Below, piece by piece: positions 17,685 through 27,153 of a DNA stretch of 31,373 nucleotides (position 1 is the first letter of the stretch; each line of letters opens with the position of its first letter). The notes under the pieces were generated by a model. That model was not told the origin of the DNA and did not search any database. It saw only the letters and a list, made by a program, of their open reading frames with translations. Both the position numbers and the translations under genes were made by a program. The stretch comes from Chara braunii (Eukaryota > Streptophyta > Charophyceae > Charales > Characeae), in NCBI GenBank assembly GCA_003427395.1, contig BFEA01000044.1:4318214-4349586 (forward strand), read 5' to 3'.

Positions 17685-19028
17685 CGTAATGACCCGCCAT
17701 AACACAGACTGAGAACACTGCTGATTTCTGAAGTTCTGCCGATGGAATGGATGCCTTCCTGAGATTCCCGCATTTTGCTGTGTTTTCTAAGTCTGTATGT
17801 GTGTGTGCCTGTTGACTTGCGTGCCTGTCTGAGTGCTTGTCGGCATAAGTGTGTGTGTGACCCGCAAGGGTACTTGCTTGTTTGGCAGGCCCGTAGGGCC
17901 GGTACTTACCTGTGACCGTGGCATTGAGGGTTGAAGCAGGGAAAACACTCAAGTAGCGGAGCCAGGGGCCCGCGGTGCTTAGAGCAGCGGAAAAACACTC
18001 AAGTAGCAGGTAGGCCGGTACTGCACCCAGTAGCAGTAGATGTGTCGGTTACTCGAGGCCGAGCAGAAGAAGACAAAGTTGGCATTTTTAGAGGCCCAGT
18101 AGCTGTAGGCTAGGTCTAGGCCGGTACCAGTCCATCCAGTCTGAGTCTAGAGCCTGTGTGGGCAATATCAGAGTCTGCAATGATATTTCCCTCCGAAAGG
18201 GAGGAGGTACCTGTTGCTTGGGAGGCCAAGCGGCCTGGAAGTCACCGCCCAGGAGGCAAGCAGGCCGCTATATCAAGAGGCCGAGGGAAGAGCTCGGCCT
18301 CATTCTTCAGTGTGCGAGTTGGGCGTCACGCTGTTGGAGCGCCGGTTGGAAGAGCGCTGGCTGCTACAGCGCTGCTGGGAGTAAGAAACCGGGAGCTTCC
18401 ACCTCGGCTATGGTGGAGCTTGGCCGGTAGGAGGAGGAGGGAGAAGGGGACCAAGGGGGAGAGTGGCGAGGTACCTACCTGGCTATGGTGGGCACCATCT
18501 TCATCACCTTGTCAGGCGCTGCATCTGGAAGGCCCCCGTTGGGGTAATGCCGCACCAAGGAAGCTCGGGGTAAAGTCAGGCATGGCGGTTCAGTGAGCAG
18601 CGCCATAGCTGCTTGAAGCGGCAGAGACATAGCTGCTTTGGGTTGTCCTTTGGACAGGAGGCTGAAGCCTCAGTAGTCCGCCATAGCCTCGGCTTGCAAT
18701 GACGAGGAACGAGAAGGGTGGTCATGGCTATGGTGGACCTCATGTTGTGCCTGCAGTAGAAGTGGGATTCGAACATTGATTCTGGTTTAATCATTCAACA
18801 TTATCATTGTTATTTCTTGTTTGAATAAGAGGGGAGGAGATTGGTTGGCGAAGAAGAAGAGCCTTGCCATTGGTCTATGCTGGAGTACATCATCTTCTTC
18901 TTCTTTCTTACTTCTTTTTCTTCGTCTTTCCCTCTCTCTCCTCTCAAGTTCATTCATTTCTTTTTGCAATTGGATGGCATTGCACTTTCTGATGAATGTA
19001 CACTTCGAAATTGGCCAGGATCGTAACA
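17685..19028 (+). mobile_element. A2 5' LTR, family A (subfamily 2)
   Basis: It starts CGTAATGACC (the first base is T in other copies) and ends CGTAACA, followed at once by the PBS. TATA-like TATATCA at 18269-18275 is followed by a perfect 9-bp hairpin GAGGCCGAG/CTCGGCCTC (18277-18301). Inverted arms 18676-18688/18726-18738 can form a 13-bp stem with one G-T. Two ACACTCAAGTAGC motifs lie about 18000 and 17945. It would drive transcription of the element and supply the 5' repeat. Confidence 0.93.
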
Positions 19029-19029
19029 T

Positions 19030-19041
19030 TGGTATCAGAGC
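19030..19041 (+). promoter_or_regulatory. A2 primer-binding site, initiator Met-tRNA
   Basis: TGGTATCAGAGC, one base after the LTR end, matches the plant initiator Met-tRNA 3' end over 12 bases. Confidence 0.93.
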
Positions 19042-19081
19042 GGATTCTACTTGCTGGCGAGAGTTGACTTTGCTGCCATAA

Positions 19082-19122
19082 CCCTAACCCTAGTGGTAAG
19101 GGCTAACCACTTAGGGTTAGGG
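19082..19122 (+). repeat. telomere-like hairpin in leader
   Basis: The left arm CCCTAACCCTAGTGGT (19082-19097) pairs with ACCAC-T-TAGGGTTAGGG (19106-19122) over 16 bp with one bulged T and an 8-base loop. It starts 41 bases after the PBS. The repeat unit resembles telomere repeats but lies inside the element. Confidence 0.8.
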
Positions 19123-20206
19123 CGGAAGCTAGGGTTAAGTGGGGCAGCGTGGTAAAGGGAAGCTGCCCCCACCTGGCAGGGCCGTGTAGGGTCGACACTA
19201 GACCCGGCCAGGTTGCTTGAGTGCATGTTTGTGGTGNCAACTTGAGAGAGGCAACAGTGAAGGGCACCTACAACTTGAATCTGGACTTCAAGGAAGACGA
19301 GGAGTGACTTTAGGGCTCCCCTCAAGTTAGGCGAGCTTGAGGGTGGCAGCCATATCTGCACCTACGGACTGCAAGTTGCTGCTTTGATCTTCAACATCGA
19401 CGGGGGATCCGGCTTTGTATTTTGGGGTAGATGTTGACCCTCCTAGATGATAGGACGCTAGTGTAGAGGATGCTAATTGGGTCAGGAGGACAATGTGAGA
19501 GGGGGGTGAGTTCTTTCATCTCAAGAGCCCGGCCACTGAGGTAAGTGTCGTGCATGGAATTGACTGTCGGTTGGGGTTTTTTAGGTTCTTCTTCCATCCT
19601 CCATAGTCTTGATTGTGTGTGAGGTGTGTGAACTGCTTACTCACCTGACGAGTGAATGAATGGAGTATCTTGCTTGTCATGCTATATCTTTCTACAGTGC
19701 TTTGTTTATTTCATTCTGAACGGTTGTAGTCTGTAGGTTCTTTCTGGGGCTAAATTTCGTTTTTCAATTCGGTAGGGGCAGAAAGTAGGTCTTTCTGGCA
19801 GGCCCAAATCTGTTGACGTCAGTTACCTCGCTCTATCTGATTGGGACTCGGAGTTCATGCTTTCGGACCAGGACACTTGCTGCTGAGGGGATCTCAGCTG
19901 AGACGTTTTATTAGACTTTACCGCACGATCCGCCGCCTGACTGGCACCTGGGACACCAGTCAATTCTCTCTTGCATTTACATAGTACACTTTGAATTTGA
20001 TTTGTTGTGTCTTCACGGAGTTGAGTCGGACCAGACTGTGTGGCGGAATCAAATCTCTCTGATCTTTTATTTTTTTGTTGGTGTTTTGACTGCTCTCCAG
20101 TCCAAATGAATTGTCGCTCCGGCTAGGAGTTCTACCTTCTCTTCTGATTGATTTCAAGTTGTTTCTTTCATTGGGTTCGTTAAATGCCTGCGTCTACACG
20201 ATCGCA

Positions 20207-20209
<3 letters not shown>

Positions 20210-20259
<50 letters not shown>
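20210..20259. repeat. GA dinucleotide microsatellite
   Basis: About 25 GA units in the A2 leader, about 150 bases before gag. The Ser/Leu-repeat ORFs on the minus strand here are artefacts of it. Confidence 0.97.
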
Positions 20260-20263
<4 letters not shown>

Positions 20264-20412
20264 AGAAGCTTCTGAGTGTTGCTCTTGAGGGAGTGAGGAG
20301 AGGGAAGAGGAGTGTTCGTCCCAGAAGTGTGAGAAAGTACGGACCCCTCTTGAGAGACTTATCAACACCCTCATCCTCCATCATGGCATCTGCAACAGAA
20401 TGAAAGCTGAAA

Positions 20413-20823
20413 ATGGACGCTGCCCCTGAGGCAGAAAAAGCGCAGTACCTATTCTTCTATGAGAAAGCATTGAAGAGGGAAGAGGAACAGAAGGAGAAAG
20501 AGAGGGAAGACAAAGTAAAGGCTCATGAAGCCGTCTTCAGTATCGTGCCCGCCTTAACTGATGCTGAGGTGGAAGAGAAGACTGTCCCAGTCCTCAGGGC
20601 CTGAGTTGAAAACCATACTGGCCAACTCGCAAAGGTGTTCGACGAACTCAAGAAGTTGTGCGAGGATATGGCCCGGATGGCGCAGCAGCACCGTGACCAG
20701 CTGCAACAGTTTGCTAACTTGCAGCCGGCCCAAAATGTCCTTCCGCCTGCTTTCCCTGCTTCTAGTGTTGCGTGTCAGTCTGTTCTTGCCCCTCTAACCA
20801 TGTCTTTTTCTTCCCTCCTCTTC
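20413..20823 (+). pseudogene. A2 gag, N-terminal part
   Basis: It starts ATGGACGCTGCC and reads a charged coiled-coil head (EEEQKEKEREDKVK) to TGA at 20602-20604, then continues in the same frame (VENHTGQLAKVFDELKKL, then MAQQHRDQLQQF) until a frameshift near 20790-20823. This is the N-terminal Gag of family A; the corresponding A1 part differs in sequence but has the same coiled-coil character. The Met at 20413 is the first in a frame that opens just upstream, so the start is plausible. Confidence 0.7.
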
Positions 20824-20824
20824 T

Positions 20825-21315
20825 TTGAGTGTGGCCTACAACCTAACCGGATCTGCTGCAGGTCCAGACCCCGTTGTTGCTGCTGCAGCAGCAAGTGGCA
20901 GTGCAGGGCATTCTAGAATTGTTGCAGACCTGAATTCGGACCCAGCAACCGCTGGTCCAAGCTGCAACTTTCCTTACATGGGTAGAAAGGCGGCACAAAT
21001 TCCATCTAAATACGACAAAAAGGACGCCATTGAATCCTGGATCAGCTCTGTGCGATCCTACTTTGATGTGTTGGGGATACTCCAGGTTACTCAGTCGTCG
21101 GTCCTAAGGACCAATGTGGAACCCACAGTAAGGGGTTTCTTAGAAATCCAAGTCGTGCAAGCAGACTATAAAAGAATAGACCTGAACAAATGGCTGAAGG
21201 CTACGCCTGTAGCCACACTCGAGGAACTCTTGATCAAACAATATGCTGATCCACATGATGCAGCCAAAGCTAGACTTAAGCTTGACAGCTCAAGCACAAC
21301 AAGTGGACCGGCACC
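20825..21315 (+). pseudogene. A2 gag, core
   Basis: It carries the Gag core IPSKYDKKDAIESWISSV and LEELLIKQY, collinear with A1 10447-10749. The Ala-rich front (VVAAAAASGSAG) is a flexible linker. Near 21290-21315 another indel shifts the frame and the rest of the ORF to 21373 is out of frame. Gag continues from 21316. Confidence 0.75.
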
Positions 21316-21969
21316 ATGCATAGTCTGCGGCAGTACGTCAGTAAACTTTTTGCTACTCCTGATTTGGAGATGACTGCGCAGTCTTGCTTGGATGTGATTA
21401 AAGGTATGGTCCCCTCTACTATAACACATCGCCTGGGGCTCAAACTCATAGCGTATACAAATTGGCTTACCCTCATGCGGGACTTAGTCAAGATGGAGGC
21501 ACAAGACCTCCCGGGTGGATCGGGTGGCAAAAAGGCCACCGACCGCAAACGGTTCCCAGGCAGCAACCGTTTTTCAGCGCACGATCTACTTGAGGATGAT
21601 GAGGAGACCTTTGCAGAGGATCCTCCTCTTGATGACGATCAAGAGCAAGGCTGCGAGGCATCTTGCTCTTCGTCAACTTATGAGTTTGAGTATGTAAATG
21701 ACGAAGAATCCATGAATGCCTTCAAGAAGACTACCTTCAAAAGTAAGGGACCGAGGACCATAGTGAAGAACAATACTAACACTATTCTCCTTCCCAAGGG
21801 AGCGAAGATTTCACCCAAAACGGAAGATCCTGCCACAAAACCATGGGTAGATCTCCGAATAAGTGAAAGTGAGTGGAAACACAGGGTGAAGAAAGGGGTT
21901 TGCCTGCATTGCACCAAACCGGGACACTCAGTCCAACATTGCTTCGAATTGCAGCAAGGAAACCGATAA
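21316..21969 (+). pseudogene. A2 gag, C-terminal part with zinc knuckle
   Basis: This 217-codon frame reads LRQYVSKLFATPDLEM, an acidic middle (DDEETFAEDPPLDDDQ) and a perfect CCHC knuckle C-x2-C-x4-H-x4-C at 21901-21942 (C-L-H-C-T-K-P-G-H-S-V-Q-H-C), ending TAA at 21967-21969. It would package the RNA. The next domain, protease, is in the -1 frame and already open before 21900, so gag and pol overlap by about 100 bases, as in A1. Confidence 0.82.
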
Positions 21970-22000
21970 TGGGGGTAGAGACATCATCAACACACTCTAC
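21957..22000 (+). promoter_or_regulatory. candidate -1 frameshift signal, A2 gag-protease
   Basis: AGGAAAC (21957-21963) corresponds to the GGGAAAC of A1 but with A at the first place, so it is a weaker slip site. Eleven bases on, GTAGAG (21975-21980) pairs with CTCTAC (21995-22000). The gag TAA lies between the two. Confidence 0.35.
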
Positions 22001-22862
22001 GGACGAAGAGGCTGAACATGTAAGTGTAGATCCTTCACCAGATTCTGATCCTACTCAACAAACCTCTCTTGACACCCCATCTGATGCTGATTCCAAGGCT
22101 GAGAAAGTACACATCCTATACAAGGCGCCTTGAGTGGAGTCGGAAGAAATTGACTTTCATTCTCTCTTGTCGCGCTGGGCTCACATGAAGCAAGAACGCG
22201 CGCAAGGGAAAACAAAGTTGATCTTCTTCAAACTCCGCATTAATGGTCGTTACATCCGTGTGTTGGCTGATTGTGGCGCAACCGCTAACTACTTCTCACC
22301 GCACAACATTCGTAAGGCATGCTTGGGAATGAAGCAAGTGACTTTGCAGAATCCTTGTCGGACCCAAGTGGGCAACCAAGAGGTTGTCACATCTACGCAT
22401 GCAGTCAAAGGTGTGCGCACTACCTTTGACGCAACCCGCACAATCACACATGAGTTGAATTTCTACGTCCTTGATCAGTGCCCCTTCGACGCGATTATTG
22501 GCTTAGGCTGGTTGCAGGCCCAATGTGAAAGAACCACGTGGAAGGACTAACAGTTCATGGTCAAAGATGCCATGGGAATTGAGCGTCCAGTCCTCGAGTC
22601 CCAAGTAACTTTTCTCAATACAATGCAACTCTGCAACAAGTGGCGCAAGCGCAAAGTTGATGAGCAAATGTATATAGCCTTTGTTAGGCCTGCTCATGTG
22701 CCTTCTATTTTTGTTGTACATAACGATTCTACTTTGCATGTCGTTTTTACCTCTAATGCAACTACTTCTACCTCTACTAAATCTACTTCTAGTCCAAACG
22801 ACTCTGCTTCCAATTCTGTTGCTTTGGTTGCACCTTATGCAATCCGGTATGCTTGCACCTGA
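21970..22862 (+). pseudogene. A2 retropepsin region
   Basis: The protease frame (-1 to gag) runs through a TGA at 22131-22133 (TGG in A1), then the domain FFKLRINGRYIRVLADCGATANYFS, with catalytic Asp at 22269 in the motif D-C-G, and AIIGLGW at about 22495. A TAA at 22548-22550 interrupts it, and the same frame continues (MVKDAMGIERPV) into a Ser/Thr-rich tail to 22862. It is collinear with A1 11460-12235. It would cut the Gag-Pol polyprotein, but three stops make it non-functional. Confidence 0.8.
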
Positions 22863-23071
22863 AAGTGATGATCCACCTCCAGAAGTCCCATAAAAAATAT
22901 GCAACCTTCTCAACCGATTTCCTGAAGTCTTGGCCGAACCGCATGGAGTTCCCGTGCGTCCGGTTTGACACAAGATCGAGTTGATAGAAGGTAGCGCTCC
23001 TCCAAAAGGCTGTGTTTATCAAATGGGCTCAGGCTAATTGGAGGAGTTGCGAAGACAGATCGATGACATGA
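22840..23071 (+). pseudogene. A2 protease-RT linker and RT N terminus
   Basis: After a frameshift near 22845 the frame reads ESDDPPPEVP, then TAA, then NRFPEVLAEPHGVPVRPV, TGA, then GSAPPKGCVYQMGSG, TAG and [12 protein letters not shown]. It is collinear with A1 12300-12500 and is clearly RT N-terminal sequence with three stops. Confidence 0.7.
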
Positions 23072-24130
23072 TTGGGAAGAGATGGATCAAGCCAAGCGAA
23101 TCCGAATTCGGTGCACCGATTTTGTTTGTCCCGAAGAAAGGAGGCAAACTATGTGTATCGATTACCTGAATTGAATAGAATAACAAGAAATAATGCATAT
23201 CCTTTGCCGCATATTGATGATCTGCTTGATGTTGCAGGTGGGTGCAAGGTCTTTAGAAAGATTGATCTCAAGTCTGGCTACCACCAGATTGAAGTCGACC
23301 CTGCAGACCAGCATAAAACTGCATTCAAAATTCGCGATGGGTTGTACGAGTTTACTGTCATGCCCTTCGGTCTCACGAATGCACCAGCCACCTTTTAAAG
23401 TCTCATGGACAAGGTGTTCCGCAATCAGATCAATCGATTTGTTGTTGTTTATCTGGATGATATACTAATCTTCACCAAGTTGATGGAGGAGCACATGAGA
23501 CACCTTGAGGAAGTGTTACAAATCCTCAAGGATGCGCAACTCCATCTCAACTTGAAAAAATCTGAGTTTGGGAGGGACAACGTCATCTACCTTGGACATC
23601 GGTTGTCTGCTGCAGGCCTAGAGCCCGAGGCAACCAACATTGAGGTCATCCGCAACTAGCCTCAACCGGTCAATGTCCGCGAGTTGCGTTCTTTTCTTGG
23701 TCTTGCGTCATACCACCGTAAGTTTGTACCCAAATTCTCTATCATCGTCCGTCCGTTGTCCAAGTTGACAAGTAAGAATGTGTCTTACACATGGGATGGG
23801 GAATGCAATACAGCCTTCCAAGCGTTGAAGGAGGCTTTGGTAAATCATTCGGTGCTCCACATTGCAGATCGCAAACTTACATTCGTAGTAACTACGGATG
23901 CAAGCTTGTATGGGATTGGTGCAGTGCTGCAGCAAGATGACGACGATGGCTTACGTCCGCTTGAATATTACAGCAAACACATGCCCAGCCACAAGGTAGG
24001 TGCCTCCACTTACATGCGAGAACTCTACGCCTTGAGAGAGGCACTAGATCATTGGAAACACTACCTCTTGGGTCGTCATTTCAAAGTGTTCTCAGATCAC
24101 GAGACTTTGAAATGGATTCAGACAGATTAA
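23072..24130 (+). pseudogene. A2 reverse transcriptase and RNase H
   Basis: RT motifs are complete but broken. A 4-base deletion near 23151 (FVPKKGGKL) moves the frame; then [25 protein letters not shown] at 23396-23398 (CAG in A1), VVYLDD at 23447-23461, YLGH, TAG at 23657-23659 (TGG in A1), SFLGLASYHRKF, the RNase H VTTDAS and YMRELYALREAL, ending TAA at 24128-24130. The three segments share one frame. A one-base change near 24130 moves RNase H and integrase into the following ORF. It would copy RNA to DNA and degrade the RNA strand. Confidence 0.88.
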
Positions 24131-24143
24131 TCCATCAACCACA

Positions 24144-25844
24144 TTGACCCGCTGGCTGCATGAGATTGATGTGTATGATTTTGAACTTAAGCACAAGAAA
24201 GGTTGTTACAATCGCGTTGCGGATGCTTTGTCTCGCCATCCTCAGTACATGACTTGCCTTGTGGGTTCCTATGATCTCCGTAAGAATTTGAAGGAGGAAC
24301 TCATTGAGCACACTGCGAAGGACCCAGAACTCAGTCCCATCCTTGAGCAGATTCAGGTTGACCCTAGCAGTCAGCCTGATTTCCATGAGTGTAAGAGCTT
24401 ACTTTTCCTACGTTACGGGAAGCACGATCGACTGTGTGTACCCAACCATGAGTCGATCCTTACTCACTTCTTGGACTTGGCTCATGACCGGAGTGGACAC
24501 TTCGGTTTTGAGAAAACATACGGAAGTTTGCTGCAAAAGTTTGTATGGCTTGGAATGAAAGGAATGACACGAAAGTTTGTGGCTGAGTGTGAAGTCTGTC
24601 AACGCATCAAACCGTCTCAGCAAAAGCCCTATTGGCTGTTGCATCCTCTTCCTATTCCTGATGGCCCGGGTGAGTCTCTTTCCATCGACTTCACGGACAT
24701 GGGGAAGAAGAGTAGGAATGGATATTCGCAAGTAATGGTGATCTTTGACCGCTTTTCAAAATTTATGAATCTGATTCCATTACCACCTCACGCCCCAACT
24801 GACCTTGTGATCAAAGAGTTTCATAAGAAGTACATTCTGCAGTGTGGACCCCCGAAAACTCTCGTGACTGATCGGGACACTAAGTTCATAAGTGCAGATT
24901 GGAAGGACTTCACCTCCCAGATCTATGACATCAAACTCAAGATGACATTTGGTCGACATCCCGAAGCCAATGGGCTGGCCGAGGAGATCAACCAGACTGT
25001 GATCCAGCTTTTCCGAGCTCTAATTGTGCCTGATCAGAACTCTTGGGATGAGGAGTTGTCGATTGTGCAGGGGTTGTACAACAACTCCATACACCCCTCC
25101 ACCGAGATAACACCTAACCGGTTGCACCTGGGGTGGGAAATTCGCAATCCTCTATCCTATCTGTTTCCTGAACAGCCATGTGGCTTGACACCTGGCCAGC
25201 CAGGCTATAGCGCTAAGTTTGATCGTTTGCTCAAAGTTGTTGTCGCAGTTATGGAAAAGCGACGCAGTGCCATGATTAAGCATGCAAACAAAAAGCGTCA
25301 GCCTGACCCTTTTACAATGGGAAGTTATGTCTGGGTTAACATGTCTGAGTTTTCTGAAGAAGAAGGTGTATCACGGAAGCTTCTTCCTCAGTACTACGGT
25401 CCGTGGAAGGTGCTGAACCGAGTAGGAGATGACTCCTTTGGTCCTTCTTACACGATCGACGTGTCTACTCATTTGCGCACGTACCCAGTCTTTCATGCGT
25501 CGAAGTTGTTTCCGTATGAACCACCTGAAACTTTTTCGTATCGAGAATCAATGGTTCCCCGCGCAATCAATGGCAGTCACGAGGTTAATAGAATTGTCGA
25601 GCACAGTGGAAAGGGAAGAAACAGACAGTACAAAGTCCATTTTTTGTACCACCCGTTGAATGACTTTTACTCGATCGCTAAGAAAGACTTGTTGCAGAGT
25701 GCCCCGCGAGTCGTCAACGCATATGAACGATTGATTAGTTCTGAACAACAGCCTAAATTCACTGCTACCCTCACTCCTACGGAATATACCCGATCTCTCT
25801 TTGCTATTTACGCTTATGATGCATTATGCAAGGACTCTGATTGA
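24144..25844 (+). CDS. A2 RNase H tail, integrase and chromodomain-like end (intact)
   Basis: This 566-codon ORF is the longest in the window and has no break. Residues 1-34 finish RNase H (RVADALSRH). The integrase zinc domain has H114, H119, C149 and C152. The catalytic core has D182 (SIDFTD), D243 (TDRD) and E280 (GLAEEINQ), a D,D-36-E spacing one longer than usual. It is followed by TPNRL, the GPY/F motif (YYGPWKVL, 417-424) and a chromodomain-like tail (about 480-526: VNRIVEHSGKGRNRQYKVHF and NDFYSIAKKDLL). Integrase would insert the cDNA; the tail may steer it to chromatin. The Met is only the first in an open frame. All catalytic residues are present, unlike in A1. Confidence 0.93.
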   Translation: MTRWLHEIDVYDFELKHKKGCYNRVADALSRHPQYMTCLVGSYDLRKNLKEELIEHTAKDPELSPILEQIQVDPSSQPDFHECKSLLFLRYGKHDRLCVPNHESILTHFLDLAHDRSGHFGFEKTYGSLLQKFVWLGMKGMTRKFVAECEVCQRIKPSQQKPYWLLHPLPIPDGPGESLSIDFTDMGKKSRNGYSQVMVIFDRFSKFMNLIPLPPHAPTDLVIKEFHKKYILQCGPPKTLVTDRDTKFISADWKDFTSQIYDIKLKMTFGRHPEANGLAEEINQTVIQLFRALIVPDQNSWDEELSIVQGLYNNSIHPSTEITPNRLHLGWEIRNPLSYLFPEQPCGLTPGQPGYSAKFDRLLKVVVAVMEKRRSAMIKHANKKRQPDPFTMGSYVWVNMSEFSEEEGVSRKLLPQYYGPWKVLNRVGDDSFGPSYTIDVSTHLRTYPVFHASKLFPYEPPETFSYRESMVPRAINGSHEVNRIVEHSGKGRNRQYKVHFLYHPLNDFYSIAKKDLLQSAPRVVNAYERLISSEQQPKFTATLTPTEYTRSLFAIYAYDALCKDSD

Positions 25845-25872
25845 GTTACTCGCTCGAAGGGACCTCGCTCTT

Positions 25873-25885
25873 GAGGGGGGGGTAG
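25873..25885 (+). promoter_or_regulatory. A2 polypurine tract
   Basis: A G-rich run after GAG, ending GGTAG directly before the 3' LTR, as in A1; it primes plus-strand synthesis. Confidence 0.85.
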
Positions 25886-27087
25886 TGTAATGACCCACCA
25901 TAACACAGACTGAGAACACTGCTGATTCTTGAAGTTCTGCCGATGGAATGGATGCCTTGCTGAGATTCCTGCATTCGGCTGTGTTTTCTAAGTCTGTATG
26001 TGTGTGTGCCTGTTGACTTGCGTGCCTGTCTGAGTGCTTGTCGACACGAGTGTGTGTGTGACCCGCAAGGGTACTTGCTTGTTTGGCAGGCCCGTAGGGC
26101 CGGTACTTACCTGTGGTCGTGGCATTGAGGGTTGAAGCAGGGAAAACACTCAAGTAGCGGAGCCAGGGGCCCGCGGTGCTTAGAGCAGCGGGAAAACACT
26201 CAAGTAGCAGGTAGGCCGGTACTGCACCCAGTAGCAGTAGATGTGCCGGGTACTCGAGGCCGAGCAGAAGAAGAAAAAGTTGGCATTTTTAGAGGCCCGA
26301 GGGGCCTGGAAGTCACCGCCCAGAAGGCAAGCAGGCCGCTATATCAAGAGGCTGAGGGAAGAGCTCGGCCTCATTCTTCAGTGTGCGAGTTGGGCGCCAC
26401 GCTGTTGGAGCGCTGGTTGGAAGAGCGTTGGCTGCTACAGCGCTGCTGAGAGTAAGAAGTCGGGAGCTTCCACCTCGGCTATGGTGGAGCTCGGCCGGTA
26501 GGAGGAGGAGGGAGAAGGGGACCAAGGGGGACAGTGGCGAGGTACCTACCTGGCTATGGTGGGCACCATCTTCATCACCTTGTCAGGCGCTGCATCTGGA
26601 AGGCCCCCGTTGGGGTAGTGCCGCACCAAGGAAGCTCGAGGTAGAGTCAGGCATGGCGGTTCAGTGAGCAGCGGCATAGCTGCTTTGGGTTGTCCTTTTG
26701 GATAGGAGGCTGAAGCCTCAGTAGTCCGCCATAGCCTCGGCCTGCAATGACGAGGAAGGAGAAGGGTGGCCATGGCTATGGTGGACCTCATGTTGTGCCT
26801 GCAGTAGAAGTGGGATTCGGACATTGATTCTTGTTCAGCCATTCAACATTATTATTGTTATTTCTTGTTTGAATAAGAGGGGAGGAGATAAGGAGGAGGA
26901 GATTGGTTGGCGAAGAAGAAGAGCCTTGCCATTGGTCTATGCTGGAGTACATCATCTTCTTCTTCTTTCTTACTTCTTCTTCTTCCTTCCCTCTCTCTCC
27001 TCTCAAGTTCATTCATTTCTTCTTGCAATTGCATGGCATTGTACTTTCTGATGAATGTATACTTCGAAATTGGCCAGGATCGTAACA
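25886..27087 (+). mobile_element. A2 3' LTR, family A (subfamily 2)
   Basis: It starts TGTAATGACC and ends CGTAACA. Compared with the 5' LTR it lacks about 131 bases between two GAGGCC copies (5' LTR 18091 and 18222) and has scattered substitutions. It keeps TATATCA, the following stem (GAGGCTGAG/CTCGGCCTC, one C-to-T giving a G-T pair) and the inverted arms 26724-26736/26774-26786. It would supply the polyadenylation signal. Confidence 0.92.
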
Positions 27088-27153
27088 CTTGTATCAAGTC
27101 TTATGGGGGTTGCGAAGCTCAAGGCCTCGATACGCCCTACTGGGCCCTATTTT

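Larger units (their letters stand above)
19042..20412 (+). other. A2 5' leader
   Basis: A 1.4-kb untranslated leader without a credible ORF. It holds the telomere-like hairpin, an undetermined base (N) at 19237, and a GA microsatellite near its end. The A1 copy has lost its leader, so no comparison is possible inside the window. Confidence 0.7.
17685..27087 (+). mobile_element. A2: structurally complete Ty3/Gypsy chromovirus-like element
   Basis: In order: 5' LTR, PBS, 1.4-kb leader, gag with zinc knuckle, protease, RT, RNase H, integrase with chromodomain-like tail, PPT and 3' LTR. The domain order PR-RT-RH-IN places it in Ty3/Gypsy. The two LTRs differ at about 13 of the first 285 positions plus a 131-base deletion in the 3' LTR, so the insertion is not recent. 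The flanks CTTT (17681-17684) and CTTG (27088-27091) match at three of four bases. Gag, protease and RT are broken; only the integrase ORF is intact. Confidence 0.92.

Noticed and set aside
19079-19140. Chromosome end or interstitial telomere
   Set aside because: Only two units per arm, in hairpin form, within the leader of a retroelement.
20154-20384. Minus-strand Leu-Ser repeat ORF
   Set aside because: It is the translation of the GA microsatellite.
27088-27105. PBS-like CTTGTATCAAGTC after the A2 3' LTR, as if another element followed
   Set aside because: Only 8 of 13 bases match the real PBS and no leader or gag follows; Helitron sequence does.
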